Shown piece by piece: positions 32,782 through 44,320 of a stretch of 64,000 nt of DNA (position 1 is its first letter; the number at the start of each line of letters is the position of its first letter). The translations under genes were made by a program, and so were the position numbers. This DNA comes from an uncultured Gammaproteobacteria bacterium (lineage in GTDB: Bacteria; Pseudomonadota; Gammaproteobacteria; PS1; Pseudothioglobaceae): positions 45,429 to 109,428 of the forward strand of contig CABXIU010000006.1 in assembly GCA_902512305.1 (NCBI GenBank). The letters run 5' to 3'. The notes beneath the pieces are model-generated. The model had not been told where the DNA came from. It made no database searches and saw only the letters and a program-made list of their open reading frames with translations.

Positions 32782-32811
32782 GCAGAGCTTCGGCTCTGCT
32801 GTTTTTTTTGA
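32782..32811 (+). terminator. Intrinsic terminator between TRAP SBP and permease genes
   Basis: CAGCAGAGC-TTCG-GCTCTGCTG perfect 9 bp stem with UUCG tetraloop followed by T8. Confidence 0.95.
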
Positions 32812-32847
32812 GCTATAATGAATTTTCACAAGAATTAAATACTGTCT

Positions 32848-33468
32848 ATGTCTGATAACACCAAAAATCATTATTCAGATGATGTACATATCCCAATTGT
32901 GTCGTTTTTGACCTCAATTGTTACAACAATTACAACTAAAACTGCTTGGTTTAACGTGCTTGTAATGTTGATAATTTTGGTACAAGTGACATTGCGCTAT
33001 GGCTTTCATGCTGGTGAAGCTTGGGTTGATGAGTTGATCTGGCATTTTTATGCTTTCTTTATGTTTGGACTTTCATATGCAATAACAACTGATGCTCATA
33101 TTAGAGTTGATATTGCACATATGAAATTTACAAAAAAGAAGCAGCAAATTATTGAAGTCTTAGGAATTCTTTTTCTGATAATGCCTTTTACAATTATTAT
33201 TTTTGATCATAGTGTAGGCTGGGTGCATCACTCATTTGTTGTAAATGAATTCTCTGAAAATACAACAGGTTTGCCTTATCGATGGATTGTTAAGTCTCTC
33301 TTGCCTATATCCCTAATACTAATATTTATAGCTTCATTATCAGAATTAATAAAAAACACTGTTCTCTTAATTCATGGAGAAAATACCATTAACAATCAAT
33401 CAAGTGATAATGATTCAACTATTGCTCGTCTTTTTAGACCAGTTATTAAAAACCCTAAGGAAATCTAA
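32848..33468 (+). CDS. TRAP transporter small permease (DctQ family)
   Basis: Four-TM; VTLRYGFHAGEAWVDELIWHFYAFFMFGLSYAITTDAHIRVDI. Confidence 0.88.
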   Translation: MSDNTKNHYSDDVHIPIVSFLTSIVTTITTKTAWFNVLVMLIILVQVTLRYGFHAGEAWVDELIWHFYAFFMFGLSYAITTDAHIRVDIAHMKFTKKKQQIIEVLGILFLIMPFTIIIFDHSVGWVHHSFVVNEFSENTTGLPYRWIVKSLLPISLILIFIASLSELIKNTVLLIHGENTINNQSSDNDSTIARLFRPVIKNPKEI

Positions 33469-33470
33469 TT

Positions 33471-34865
33471 ATGTTTTTTGAACCCGAATATTGGTTAGTT
33501 GTTGCAATGTTTGTAACCTTTATTTCGCTTATTTTCACTGGCTTTCCTGTCGCCTGGGTGTTGGCAGGTGTTGGCATACTTTTTGCCGGTGTTGGTTATA
33601 TCACAGATATGTTGGACTGGACATTTACTGGACTTAATTACAACGTTCTTGGAATGCTCCATGGAAGAATATTTGCGATTATGTATAACTGGGTACTCGT
33701 TGCGCTGCCCATGTTTATATTTATGGGGCTTATGCTGGAAAAATCGGGTGTAGCAGAACAGATGATGCACTCTATGCAGAGATTGTTTGGAAATGTTAAG
33801 GGTGGTCTCGCTATAACAGTTACTCTTATAGGAATTATTCTTGCAGCATCAACAGGAATTATTGGGGCCTCTGTTGTTTTACTAGGCTTAATGTCTTTAC
33901 CGGTTATGTTAAAGCAAAACTACGACAAACCCATTGCACTAGGAACGGTCGCTGCATCTGGAACACTTGGCATTCTAATACCCCCTTCGATTATGCTTGT
34001 CATTATGGGCGACCAGCTAGCTGTTTCTGTTGTCGATTTATTTATGGGCGCCGTTTTTCCTGGTCTTATTTTAGGTATTCTTTACGTAGTTTATATCTAT
34101 GTTTATGGACTTTTAAATCCAGAAAAGGTTCCACTAGCAAAAAATCACGAACCTATAGGTCTGAGAGATGTGCTCAGGGTAATGGTCGATATATTGCCTC
34201 CTGCGTTTCTTATTCTTGCGGTTCTTGGCTCTATCTTTATGGGTATTGCAACGGTAACTGAGGCATCAGGTATTGGTGCACTTGGAGCAATCGTCTTAAC
34301 TGTTGCATACAAACGATTTAATTTTGCTGTTTTAAAAGATGTGGTTCTTAATACAATGAATACCTCTGCTTATATTTTTGCAATCTTTGTAGGGGCAACA
34401 ATTTTTGCTCTTGTTTTGAGAGAGTGTGGCGGTGATCAGTTTATTGAGGATGGGCTTAATAGCCTGGGTCTCGGTCCATATGGAATGATTATAGCTGTCC
34501 TGTTTATAATATTTCTTTTAGGCTTCTTTCTTGACTGGATTGAAATCAGTCTCATAATCTTACCTCTTCTGGGGCCAGTGATTATGCATTTAGATTTAGC
34601 TGTTAACGGTTTCGGCGTAGTTGATAATCCAAATTTAGTTTGGTTTGCTTTATTAGTAGCAGTTACTCTTCAAACATCGTTCTTGACTCCACCTGTTGGT
34701 TTTGCAATCTTTTATTTGAAAGGCGTCTGTCCGCCAGATGTTAAATTAACCGACATCTATAAAGGCGTTGTTCCTTTCATTATTCTTCAGTTAATTGCAC
34801 TCACTCTAGTGTTTATATTCCCTGACTTGGTGACTTGGCTGCCCGCAAAAGTCTATGCTCCATAG
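33471..34865 (+). CDS. TRAP transporter large permease (DctM family)
   Basis: GTLGILIPPSIMLVIMGDQL; LQTSFLTPPVGFAIFYLKGVCP. Confidence 0.93.
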   Translation: MFFEPEYWLVVAMFVTFISLIFTGFPVAWVLAGVGILFAGVGYITDMLDWTFTGLNYNVLGMLHGRIFAIMYNWVLVALPMFIFMGLMLEKSGVAEQMMHSMQRLFGNVKGGLAITVTLIGIILAASTGIIGASVVLLGLMSLPVMLKQNYDKPIALGTVAASGTLGILIPPSIMLVIMGDQLAVSVVDLFMGAVFPGLILGILYVVYIYVYGLLNPEKVPLAKNHEPIGLRDVLRVMVDILPPAFLILAVLGSIFMGIATVTEASGIGALGAIVLTVAYKRFNFAVLKDVVLNTMNTSAYIFAIFVGATIFALVLRECGGDQFIEDGLNSLGLGPYGMIIAVLFIIFLLGFFLDWIEISLIILPLLGPVIMHLDLAVNGFGVVDNPNLVWFALLVAVTLQTSFLTPPVGFAIFYLKGVCPPDVKLTDIYKGVVPFIILQLIALTLVFIFPDLVTWLPAKVYAP

Positions 34866-34949
34866 TAATATGTAGCACAATAATTTACTCAGTAGCTTTT
34901 AGAGTCATTAAAGACTAGAAAGTGCATTTAGTTTAAAATTGCTAAATAT

Positions 34950-35684
34950 ATGAATGAGAATTATTTAATTCTTTTAGGTTTAGGAAATACCGCAAAAGCC
35001 GAAAGAAAGTCTTTAGTGGAACAAATTGATGCTGTCTTGCCTCAAACTCAATGTACCCAGTGTGATTTTGATGGCTGCAAACCCTATGCTGAAGCCATTG
35101 CAATCGGTGATGCTGAGATTAATCAGTGTCCTCCTGGGGGTCAGGATGGAGTTGATGCTATCGCTGAACTTTTAGGTCGTAAACCTATTCCATTAAACGA
35201 AACTCATGGTGAAACAAAGCCAAAGCGAATTGCTGTGGTAGACGAAAAGGCTTGTATTGGATGTACGCTTTGTATTCAGGCGTGTCCAGTTGATGCTTTT
35301 GTAGGATCATCAAAAGTAATGACACAAGTAATTGCTAAAGAGTGTACAGGTTGTGACTTATGCTTGCCAGTTTGTCCTGTGGACTGTATAGATATGATTG
35401 AATCAAATCCAGATAAAAGAATTTCTTATAATGATTATTTTCAATTCCATGAAGCTCTATACAAAAGACAGATTTTAGAAAAAGAGACCAGGGACAATTC
35501 AAGAGATCGATATCAGTTTCATCAAGAACGTTTAGAAAGAAATAAACGTGAGAGGGATGAATTATTAAAATCTAGAATGATTGTCTTAAAAGAAAAAATG
35601 GCAAAAGATAAAGCGCAAAAAGAAAAAATTAATGCTGCGATTCAGCGAGTAAAAAAGTCCAAGGCAAATAATGAAATTAAGTGA
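34950..35684 (+). CDS. RnfB-like [4Fe-4S] ferredoxin-type protein without an N-terminal membrane anchor
   Basis: [18 protein letters not shown] (Fe-S domain) plus [16 protein letters not shown] and [16 protein letters not shown]; charged C-terminal tail; no rnfACDGE in window. Confidence 0.85.
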   Translation: MNENYLILLGLGNTAKAERKSLVEQIDAVLPQTQCTQCDFDGCKPYAEAIAIGDAEINQCPPGGQDGVDAIAELLGRKPIPLNETHGETKPKRIAVVDEKACIGCTLCIQACPVDAFVGSSKVMTQVIAKECTGCDLCLPVCPVDCIDMIESNPDKRISYNDYFQFHEALYKRQILEKETRDNSRDRYQFHQERLERNKRERDELLKSRMIVLKEKMAKDKAQKEKINAAIQRVKKSKANNEIK

Positions 35685-36690
35685 CTTTGATTTTGATTTA
35701 CCTCAATCATTGATTGCACAACACCCAAGTCCAAACAGAACTGACTCACGCCTGCTAGTCAAAGATGATAAGTTTGTTGATAGTCATTTCTCGCAACTAG
35801 GATCATTTCTAAAGCCAAAAGATTTACTAATTCTTAATGACACAAAGGTGATACCAGCAAGACTCTTTGGACACAAGGACTCTGGAGGAAAAGTTGAAGT
35901 TTTAATAGAGCGTTTAATCGATGAATTTTCAGCTTTGGCAATGATTAAATCGAGTAGATCACCAAAGGTTGGTAGCTTTATTATTTTAGAAAATGATTCT
36001 CAGTTTCAGGTGACTGAAAAGAGGAATGGAATATATAGCATCAACTTTAAGATAGACTCTATTCTTGAAACGCTTAATGAAATTGGACATATACCTTTAC
36101 CACCGTACATTGATAGAGATGACTCAAAAGAGGATGCTAAAAGATATCAGACAGTCTATGCAAAAAATGATGGCGCTGTGGCAGCTCCTACGGCAGGTCT
36201 TCACTTTGATGATGAACTATTATCTAATCTAGAGAAGCAAGGCATTAATCATGCTTTCGTAACGCTTCATGTTGGAGCAGGAACTTTTCAACCGGTTAAA
36301 GTTGACGATATTAAAAACCATAAAATGCATAGTGAACAGTATGAAATTGATTCAAACACTGTTGATAAAATCAAGCATACAAAAGCTAGTGGCGGTCGGA
36401 TAGTAGCAGTTGGAACTACGGCAGTTAGAACTCTAGAGTCTGCGTCAACAGGAGGTGAGCTTAAAAGCCAAAAGGGAGATACAGATATTTATATTTATCC
36501 TGGCTTTAATTTTCAGCTGGTTGATGTAATGATTACGAATTTCCATTTACCAAAGTCATCACTATTAATGTTGGTCTCTGCTTTTATAGGTTTTGAAGAA
36601 ATGCATCAAACCTATCAGCATGCAATCAACAAAGAGTATCGATTCTTTAGTTATGGTGATGCGATGCTTCTCGAGAGAAGATCAGGCTGA
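35671..36690 (+). CDS. queA: S-adenosylmethionine:tRNA ribosyltransferase-isomerase
   Basis: [64 protein letters not shown]. Confidence 0.97.
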   Translation: MKLSDFDFDLPQSLIAQHPSPNRTDSRLLVKDDKFVDSHFSQLGSFLKPKDLLILNDTKVIPARLFGHKDSGGKVEVLIERLIDEFSALAMIKSSRSPKVGSFIILENDSQFQVTEKRNGIYSINFKIDSILETLNEIGHIPLPPYIDRDDSKEDAKRYQTVYAKNDGAVAAPTAGLHFDDELLSNLEKQGINHAFVTLHVGAGTFQPVKVDDIKNHKMHSEQYEIDSNTVDKIKHTKASGGRIVAVGTTAVRTLESASTGGELKSQKGDTDIYIYPGFNFQLVDVMITNFHLPKSSLLMLVSAFIGFEEMHQTYQHAINKEYRFFSYGDAMLLERRSG

Positions 36691-37827
36691 CTTAATTGAT
36701 AAATGCTTTGAGAGTGCGAAGATTAGGAATGCCAATATTGGAAAGATTAAGAAACTACTTTTGATTGATGTAGCCTGTGCAATCAACCCAATGAATAATG
36801 GACCTATAAGCATTCCCCCATAACCCAGAGTTGCGATGCTCGCTATTGCTGTACCTTGAGGTATATTTTTGTCATTTCCTGCTCGAGAAAAAGCTAACGG
36901 TATGATGACTGCTATACCTAATCCTATTAAACCACAACCTATCACTAATGGAAGAAGGGATTCAAATGTAACTAAAATTATGGAACCTATTATTGCAACT
37001 AATCCCGAGTATCGGGCCGTCTTATAAGGTCCGATGACAGATACAATTTTGTCACCCATCAATCTCATGGTAAACATACAAATTGCAAAAGCAGTATAAC
37101 CTAAAGCTGCACTACCTTCATCAATGCTGGCAACGCTAATAAGAAAAATTGCGCTCCAGTCAGCAATAGCACCTTCACCCAATGAAGCAAAAAATGTTAT
37201 AAAGGCTATGGCAAGCAAAGGTCCTCTAGGTATTGAAATGAATGGAACATTTTTATCTCTTTGCCTTTTCTTAGATTGAAAAGGAATTGTCAAAATACTT
37301 AGTGCAACCAAAAAAATTACAATTGAGCTGATTGTAAAATGCGTCTTTACACCAAGACTATAGGTTGCTAATAAAACTCCAAACCCAGCTCCAATTCCTG
37401 AACCAAGACTCCACATTGCATGAAAGGATGACATTAAAGGTCGCTCATATTTACGTTCAACTTCTGCTGCCCAGGCATTCATTGCAACGTCAATTCCTCC
37501 ATGAATTCCTCCAAAAAATATAATTGCAGCAATCAGCATCCAGATTGAGTTAGCATATGCGATGAAGATCAGGGTTAGTGGAAGAAATATACTGCTAGCA
37601 GTCTTGGTCACAAATGCAGCACCAAAACGATCAGCAGCTCTTCCAAAAATAGAGAATGCAACAACAGCTGATAAACCCATTAAGAAAATTAATGATCCTA
37701 AAGAGGCCGGCGATAAACCATGAATATTTGAAATTGCAGGAATACGTGACGCCCAAGTTCCAAATAAAGCACCATTAATAGCAAAAATCATTAAGACTGC
37801 AAATCTACTGTTTCTAAAGAATTTCAT
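36682..37827 (-). CDS. MFS transporter
   Basis: 12-TM-like; FGTWASRIPAISNIHGLSPASLGSLIFLMGLSAVVAFSIFGRAADRFG. Confidence 0.85.
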   Translation of the reverse strand: MKFFRNSRFAVLMIFAINGALFGTWASRIPAISNIHGLSPASLGSLIFLMGLSAVVAFSIFGRAADRFGAAFVTKTASSIFLPLTLIFIAYANSIWMLIAAIIFFGGIHGGIDVAMNAWAAEVERKYERPLMSSFHAMWSLGSGIGAGFGVLLATYSLGVKTHFTISSIVIFLVALSILTIPFQSKKRQRDKNVPFISIPRGPLLAIAFITFFASLGEGAIADWSAIFLISVASIDEGSAALGYTAFAICMFTMRLMGDKIVSVIGPYKTARYSGLVAIIGSIILVTFESLLPLVIGCGLIGLGIAVIIPLAFSRAGNDKNIPQGTAIASIATLGYGGMLIGPLFIGLIAQATSIKSSFLIFPILAFLIFALSKHLSIKSA

Positions 37828-37856
37828 CCAACTTTAAATAATAAATTAAAAAACTA

Positions 37857-38723
37857 TTATAAGGCCTCAAGTAATGTTTGACCCATTAAAGCAGGGGTTG
37901 GTGAAACGCTTACACCAGCATTATTGAGTGCTTGAATTTTACTTTTTGCATCTCCAGAACCTCCACTAATTACAGCACCTGCATGACCCATTCTTTTTCC
38001 TTTTGGTGCTGTTAGTCCGGCAATATAAGAAACAACAGGTTTGGTGATATTTGATTTGATATACTCTGCAGCTTCCTCTTCAGCGCTGCCTCCAATTTCT
38101 CCAACCATGACAATTGAATGTGTATCCTTATCAGCTTCAAATAATTTCAGACAGTCAATAAAGTTCATTCCTTGTACCGGGTCTCCACCAATACCTATGC
38201 AGGTGCTTTGGCCGAGACCTGCAAGTGTAGTCTGATGAACCGCTTCATAGGTTAGAGTTCCCGAACGAGAGACAATTCCAACCGTTCCACTTTTATGAAT
38301 ATTGCCAGGCATAATTCCAAGTTTACATTCATCAGGCGTAATAACTCCAGGGCAGTTAGGACCAATGAGTCTTGATTTGCTATCAGTAATAATAGCTTTA
38401 ACCTTAATCATATCTTGCACAGGGATCCCTTCAGTAATACATGCGATGACCGGCATTTCTGCCTCAATTGCCTCAACGATAGATGCGTATGCAAATCTCG
38501 GCGGAACATAAATCATTGTGGCATTGGCACCTGTTTCACTCATGGCTTCTTTGACAGAATTAAATACAGGCTTTTCTAAGTGAGTTTGTCCACCTTTTCC
38601 TGGAGTCACACCTCCGACAAAGTTAGTGCCATAAGCAATCGATTGTTCTGAGTGAAAAGTGCCTTGTTTTCCAGTGAAACCTTGACAAATTACTTTTGTT
38701 TTATTGTTAATTAGTACGCTCAT
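37857..38723 (-). CDS. sucD: Succinyl-CoA ligase subunit alpha
   Basis: [50 protein letters not shown]. Confidence 0.97.
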   Translation of the reverse strand: MSVLINNKTKVICQGFTGKQGTFHSEQSIAYGTNFVGGVTPGKGGQTHLEKPVFNSVKEAMSETGANATMIYVPPRFAYASIVEAIEAEMPVIACITEGIPVQDMIKVKAIITDSKSRLIGPNCPGVITPDECKLGIMPGNIHKSGTVGIVSRSGTLTYEAVHQTTLAGLGQSTCIGIGGDPVQGMNFIDCLKLFEADKDTHSIVMVGEIGGSAEEEAAEYIKSNITKPVVSYIAGLTAPKGKRMGHAGAVISGGSGDAKSKIQALNNAGVSVSPTPALMGQTLLEAL

Positions 38724-39880
38724 TTAGCCATCTCCACAACTTGTTTTGCAGCCTTTGTTAAGTCCGCCTCTGTGATGATATCAAAGTTACTAGCACTTAA
38801 AATTTCTAAACCTTCTGCTGCATTAGTGCCTTCAAGACGAACTACAATCGGTAGGATTAATCCTACTTTTTCAATTGCCTGAAGGATGCCATTAGCAATA
38901 AGGTCGCATCGGACTATGCCTCCAAAAATGTTAACTAAAATCGCTTTAACATTTTTTCCACTTTGGATAATTTCAAAAGCTTTTGCGACTCTTTCAGATG
39001 TTGTTCCTCCACCGACATCTAGGAAGTTTGCAGGTGAACCACCATGGTATTCAATTAAATCCATAGTTGCCATGGCTAGCCCAGCACCATTGACCATGCA
39101 CCCAACTGTTCCATCTAGAGAGATATAATTTAATTGATGCTCACTGGCACTTCTTTCTTTTTCATCTTCTTGCGCAACATCTCTAAGAATTGAAATTGAT
39201 TCATTTCTATAGAGTGCATTGTCATCAAAATCAATTTTGCCATCAAGTGCCATTATTTGATTATCACTTGTTATGATTAGTGGATTGATTTCAATAAGAT
39301 TGGCATCATGTCCTGTAAAAATTGCATAAAGACCAAGAAGAGTTTTTGCAAATTGATCATGAAGAGATGCATCTAGACTTAATTCATTTGAAATCTCATT
39401 GCATTCATCAATTGTTATTTTTCCAAGAGGATCAATTTTTTTCTTAATAATTTTTTCAGGAGTTTCAGAAGCAACTTTTTCAATATCCATCCCTCCTTCG
39501 GTTGAAGCTAACACAGTAATTCGCTCTGATCCTCTATCAACAAGTAATCCTAGGTACAATTCTTTATTTATATCTTGACCTGCCTCAATAATGACCTCAT
39601 TGATGGGCTGACCATTTGAGTCTGTTTGCGGTGTTATCAAATTTTTTCCTAACAATTTCTTACTAGCACTTATTGCATCTTGGATGTTTTTACATACTAT
39701 TACACCTCCGCCTTTCCCTCTTCCGCCAGCATGAACTTGAGCTTTTACAACCCAAATTGAGCCTCCTAATTTTTCGCAAGCGGCTTCTGTTTTATTTGCA
39801 TTTGACACAACAATAAAGTTTGGCACTTTAATACCATTTTTCTTGAATAAGTCTTTAGCCTGGTATTCGTGTATATGCAT
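38720..39880 (-). CDS. sucC: Succinyl-CoA ligase subunit beta
   Basis: [52 protein letters not shown]. Confidence 0.97.
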   Translation of the reverse strand: MHIHEYQAKDLFKKNGIKVPNFIVVSNANKTEAACEKLGGSIWVVKAQVHAGGRGKGGGVIVCKNIQDAISASKKLLGKNLITPQTDSNGQPINEVIIEAGQDINKELYLGLLVDRGSERITVLASTEGGMDIEKVASETPEKIIKKKIDPLGKITIDECNEISNELSLDASLHDQFAKTLLGLYAIFTGHDANLIEINPLIITSDNQIMALDGKIDFDDNALYRNESISILRDVAQEDEKERSASEHQLNYISLDGTVGCMVNGAGLAMATMDLIEYHGGSPANFLDVGGGTTSERVAKAFEIIQSGKNVKAILVNIFGGIVRCDLIANGILQAIEKVGLILPIVVRLEGTNAAEGLEILSASNFDIITEADLTKAAKQVVEMAK

Positions 39881-40054
39881 ATAATTTATTTATTTATGGT
39901 TAAAATATAAGGTGACACATTTTATCATTCTTCGATTGAAGACTTGATTTTATTAAGCTGTTTCTTTAAATGATGAATATATCTGATCCAGCTTATTAAA
40001 ATCTCTTTTCGCAAACATAGCTCACGATTAAAAAAAATTGTAGGATCAAAAATT

Positions 40055-40615
40055 ATGAATTACAGTACCAGTCAGTTTAAAAATGGCTTGAAATTAATGC
40101 TTGATGGGAACCCATGTTCAATTGTCAACAATGAAATTGTTAAGCCTGGAAAAGGCCAGGCCTTTAATAGGGTCAAGTTTAAAGATCTCATAACTGGAAA
40201 AACTCTTGAAAAAACTTTTAAATCTGGTGAGTCACTTGAGGCTGCTGATGTTATGGAACTTGAGATGCAATACTTATATTCTGATGGTGAAAAATGGCAT
40301 TTTATGGAGCCTGAATCGTTTGAACAATTTGATCTTGGAAAGGAGTCTATGGGAACTTCATTAAACTATCTGGTAGAGCAAGATAATTGTATTGTAACGC
40401 TTTGGAATAATAATCCAATTTCTGTATCTCCGCCTAACCATGTAACCTTAGAGGTAGTTGATACTGATCCTGGTCTAAAGGGAGATACAGCAGGTACCGG
40501 CGGAAAACCAGCCACCCTGAATACAGGAGTTGTTGTTCAGGTACCTTTATTTGTAGGTATAGGTGATAAGGTCAAAGTTGACACACGAACGAACGAATAT
40601 ACTGGGCGTGCCTAA
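40055..40615 (+). CDS. efp: Elongation factor P
   Basis: [36 protein letters not shown] (lysine loop PGKGQA); [15 protein letters not shown]. Confidence 0.96.
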   Translation: MNYSTSQFKNGLKLMLDGNPCSIVNNEIVKPGKGQAFNRVKFKDLITGKTLEKTFKSGESLEAADVMELEMQYLYSDGEKWHFMEPESFEQFDLGKESMGTSLNYLVEQDNCIVTLWNNNPISVSPPNHVTLEVVDTDPGLKGDTAGTGGKPATLNTGVVVQVPLFVGIGDKVKVDTRTNEYTGRA

Positions 40616-40626
40616 TCTATGCCCTC

Positions 40627-41517
40627 ATGTCTAAGTTCAAAGAAAATCTTGTAAATTATCAAAATCTAACTCGAAAAATTAGAGATTTTTTTTATTCACG
40701 TCAAGTCATTGAGGTTGTAACTCCTTCTCTTCTGGATACGCCAACAACTGATGTATATATTGATAGTATTGAATTGTCAGTCAACCATGCACTATCAAAA
40801 TCTTCTAAATTTTATTTACACACCTCACCTGAATTAGAAATGAAGCGACTATTGTCTAAAGGAAGTGGTGATATATTTCAAATTTGTCAGGTATTTAGAG
40901 ACAATGAACAAGGAAATATTAACTCTAATGAATTTACAATGTTGGAGTTTTATAGAGTTGATTTTGATATGCATCAATTGATGGATGAGATTGAGGAGTT
41001 ATTGGTTGTTCTTGGAAAAAATGACCCTGTTCAAAAGATGTCATATGCTCAAGCTTTCTTTGATTTTTCAGATATTGATATCTTAAATTCTGATATTGAA
41101 GAGCTAAAGAAAATTCTACAATCCCTTGGTCTAAATTCTGATTATGATTGGATAGAGGATATGCAAACAGTTCTTTTTGTTCATCTTATTGAGCCAAAAC
41201 TCAAAGACATTCCGGTTTGCTTTATTTATGATTTTCCAAAGCACCAGGCTGCTCTGGCTCAGATTGATGGCCTTGTTGCAAATCGATTTGAAATGTATAT
41301 AAAGGGGATTGAAATTGCAAATGGCTATCAGGAGTTACAAAGCAGTGAGGATTATCGCTCAAGATTCAATCAGGAATTAATTAAAAGAGAAAAGTTATCC
41401 AAAAGTATTCCGGCCATTGATGAGCAATTCCTAAAAGAGCTTTCAAGTTCATCACTTCCTTTTTGTTCAGGTGTTGCAATTGGAATAGAAAGATTATTTA
41501 CGTTAACAAGCCTATAA
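40627..41517 (+). CDS. epmA: EF-P lysine ligase (PoxA/GenX)
   Basis: LysRS-like class II aaRS core (HTSPELEMKRLL, QICQVFRDNEQG, GVAIGIERLF) lacking an anticodon domain; next to efp. Confidence 0.93.
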   Translation: MSKFKENLVNYQNLTRKIRDFFYSRQVIEVVTPSLLDTPTTDVYIDSIELSVNHALSKSSKFYLHTSPELEMKRLLSKGSGDIFQICQVFRDNEQGNINSNEFTMLEFYRVDFDMHQLMDEIEELLVVLGKNDPVQKMSYAQAFFDFSDIDILNSDIEELKKILQSLGLNSDYDWIEDMQTVLFVHLIEPKLKDIPVCFIYDFPKHQAALAQIDGLVANRFEMYIKGIEIANGYQELQSSEDYRSRFNQELIKREKLSKSIPAIDEQFLKELSSSSLPFCSGVAIGIERLFTLTSL

Positions 41518-41630
41518 TTGTTTACAAATAATAATTAACGAGTATTTGTATAGGACTTTAAAGAAAAATCTTTTAGAAGGCTAAATCTTTACATCAGATG
41601 AATCCATAATTAATGAGGAGGAGGTTTGCA

Positions 41631-42239
41631 GTGAAAAAAATTTTTATAGCTTATGGTCATCACAATACTAAAGATTCATTTAATTCAGCTGTCAGGGATA
41701 CCTTTATTGATGAGGCACAAAAGTGCGGCTATGAAATAGATCTTGTAAATTTATTTGACGAAAAAGAACAACTTCCGTTTTATAATCAGAATATTAACCC
41801 TCCCCCTAAGCTAGTTTTAGACTATAGGAAAAGACTTGAATCAAGTGATGTGATGTTTTTGATAGGCGCTTGTCATAATCTCAGACTCAATAGTATTTTA
41901 GAAAATTGGATCGATTGGGTGCTTCATCCTAAATGGTTTTTTTCTTATAGATCGATGTTTACTGATAGTAAATATTTTAAAAATTATGGCTTCCCTGTTC
42001 CCGGTGCGATGAAAGGTAAATTAGGAATCGTTTCAATAAGCTACGGCGGGCCTATGGTTAGTTATTGGAATTTTTCTTTTTTTGACAATATTCCCTTTAG
42101 AAGGCTAAAAAAATCTGTGTTTCAATTAGGTGGCTTGAAAACTAAATACATTAGATTTTATTCTGTATTACCCAACATGAATAAACATATTTTTGAAAAT
42201 CATATGGAAAGCGTTAGAAAGCTTGTAAGGAGTTTATAA
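41631..42239 (+). CDS. Flavodoxin-like-fold NAD(P)H dehydrogenase family protein (GTG start)
   Basis: KKIFIAYGHHNTKDSFNSAVRDTFIDEAQKCGYEIDLVNLFDE; GGAGGAGG SD immediately upstream of GTG 41631. Confidence 0.7.
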   Translation: MKKIFIAYGHHNTKDSFNSAVRDTFIDEAQKCGYEIDLVNLFDEKEQLPFYNQNINPPPKLVLDYRKRLESSDVMFLIGACHNLRLNSILENWIDWVLHPKWFFSYRSMFTDSKYFKNYGFPVPGAMKGKLGIVSISYGGPMVSYWNFSFFDNIPFRRLKKSVFQLGGLKTKYIRFYSVLPNMNKHIFENHMESVRKLVRSL

Positions 42240-42279
42240 TTAATTTGATACCTAACCTAAATTAAAGTCTTAATAAACT

Positions 42280-42729
42280 TTGAATAATTCAAACATACCT
42301 TTTTGGGAGAGTAAATCGTTAGATGAAATGAGTGAACAAGAGTGGGAGTCACTCTGTGACGGTTGCGCACGCTGTTGCCTTCATAAGCTGGAAGATGATA
42401 GCAATGAAAAAGTTTACTTTACAGATGTTGCTTGTCATTATCTAGATGAAGAAACTTGCTCTTGTCCTCATTATTTAGACCGTCAAAAATATGTTCCTGA
42501 CTGCTTGAGTATTAACTCAGATTGGGGGGAAAAGTTTAATTGGCTCCCAACAACCTGTGCATATCGGTTACTATATGAAGGCAAGAGCTTGCAAGAATGG
42601 CACCCACTTATCAGTGGAGATAAAGAAAGCGTTCATCTTGCAGGAATTTCAGTAAGAGGAAGATGTTATAAAGATAATGAAATTAACGAAAATCAATTAT
42701 TCGAACATATCATTAATTGGGTGGAATAA
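42280..42729 (+). CDS. YcgN/UPF0260-family cysteine cluster protein (TTG start)
   Basis: LDEMSEQEWESLCDGCARCCLHKLED; YVPDCLSI; CAYRLLYEGKSLQEWHPLISGD. Confidence 0.9.
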   Translation: MNNSNIPFWESKSLDEMSEQEWESLCDGCARCCLHKLEDDSNEKVYFTDVACHYLDEETCSCPHYLDRQKYVPDCLSINSDWGEKFNWLPTTCAYRLLYEGKSLQEWHPLISGDKESVHLAGISVRGRCYKDNEINENQLFEHIINWVE

Positions 42730-43122
42730 GTGAATAAATTAATTGCAATAATTTTTAGCTTAATGATAACGTCAAGCGCTATTGCAGATGAATGGCCCCA
42801 TGAGAATATTTCGAATGCAGATTTTGCTCTAGAAATCCAAGATAGAGAGCCAATTAATATTATTGAAGAGATCGACAATTCTTTCGGTAAAATCTACTTT
42901 TTTACTAATATTCGCAACCTTCAGGGTCAAAGTGTTACACATCGCTGGATTTATAATCATAAAGTAATGGCTGATGTTGTATTTGATATAAATGGACCCA
43001 GATGGAGAGTTTGGTCATCAAAAAATCTTTGGCCTACTTGGCTGGGAGAGTGGACAGTGGAAGTGCTAAACTCAAATGGCGAAGTGCTTTATAAAAAAGA
43101 ATTTAACTATATAAATAAATAA
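42730..43122 (+). CDS. DUF2914-domain protein with signal peptide (GTG start)
   Basis: Signal peptide; [57 protein letters not shown]. Confidence 0.8.
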   Translation: MNKLIAIIFSLMITSSAIADEWPHENISNADFALEIQDREPINIIEEIDNSFGKIYFFTNIRNLQGQSVTHRWIYNHKVMADVVFDINGPRWRVWSSKNLWPTWLGEWTVEVLNSNGEVLYKKEFNYINK

Positions 43123-44318
43123 TGAAGAAAGTTGTATTGGCGTATTCAGGAGGCCTAGATACTAGTATTATTGCTAAGTGGCTACAAGAAACTTACGGTT
43201 GTGAGGTGGTTACTTTTACGGCAGATATTGGTCAGGGTGAAGAGGTTGAGCCAGCCCGATTAAAAGCTCAGGCAATGGGCATTAAGGAAATATATATTGA
43301 AGATTTACGTGAGGAGTTTGCACGTGATTTTGTTTTTCCAATGTTTAGAGCAAATGCTATCTATGAAGGCGAGTATCTTTTGGGTACTTCAATAGCAAGG
43401 CCTTTGATTTCTAAAAGGTTGGTGGAGATTGCAAAAGAAGTTGGTGCAGATGCAATCTCTCATGGAGCTACTGGCAAAGGTAATGATCAAGTAAGGTTTG
43501 AACTGAACGCTTATGCCATCAATTCAGAAATTCAAATTATCGCCCCCTGGCGTGAATGGGATTTGTCTTCGCGCGAAAGCTTAATGAATTATGCTGAGAA
43601 AAATAACATCGAGGTTGATTATAAAAAACAATCAAAAAAATCCCCGTATTCAATGGATGCTAACCTTCTTCATATTTCCTATGAAGGAGATGTCTTAGAG
43701 GATCCATGGCAGGAGGCTGAAGAAGAGATGTGGCGTTGGACGGTATCACCAGAAAATGCTCCAGATAAACCAGAATATGTTGAGTTATCCTATGAAAAAG
43801 GTGACATCGTAGCAATCAATGGTCAGTCGATGTCCCCAGCTACAGTCATGGAGAAATTGAATGAACTTGCTGGAGCTCATGGAATAGGTAGGCTTGATAT
43901 TGTTGAGAATCGATTTGTTGGCATGAAGTCAAGAGGCTGTTATGAAACGCCTGCTGGAACAATCATGTTAAAAGCTCATCGAGCGATAGAATCATTAACT
44001 TTGGATCGTGAAGCTGCTCATCTCAAGGATGAGTTAATGCCGAAGTATGCAAAATTAATTTACAATGGTTTTTGGTTCGCACCAGAACGTGAAATGATGC
44101 AGGCAGCTATTGATGCTTCTCAGGAAAATGTGAGCGGTGAAGTCAGATTAAAGTTGTATAAAGGAAGCACATCAGTCGTTGGTAGAAAATCAAATAACAG
44201 CTTATTTAGTGAAAAAATAGCAACATTTGAGGATGATGAAGGTGCATATAACCAAAAGGATGCTGAAGGTTTTATCAAGCTTAATGCACTTCGACTTAGA
44301 CTAAAATCTCTCCAATAA
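43122..44318 (+). CDS. argG: Argininosuccinate synthase
   Basis: [35 protein letters not shown]. Confidence 0.98.
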   Translation: MKKVVLAYSGGLDTSIIAKWLQETYGCEVVTFTADIGQGEEVEPARLKAQAMGIKEIYIEDLREEFARDFVFPMFRANAIYEGEYLLGTSIARPLISKRLVEIAKEVGADAISHGATGKGNDQVRFELNAYAINSEIQIIAPWREWDLSSRESLMNYAEKNNIEVDYKKQSKKSPYSMDANLLHISYEGDVLEDPWQEAEEEMWRWTVSPENAPDKPEYVELSYEKGDIVAINGQSMSPATVMEKLNELAGAHGIGRLDIVENRFVGMKSRGCYETPAGTIMLKAHRAIESLTLDREAAHLKDELMPKYAKLIYNGFWFAPEREMMQAAIDASQENVSGEVRLKLYKGSTSVVGRKSNNSLFSEKIATFEDDEGAYNQKDAEGFIKLNALRLRLKSLQ

Positions 44319-44320
44319 AA

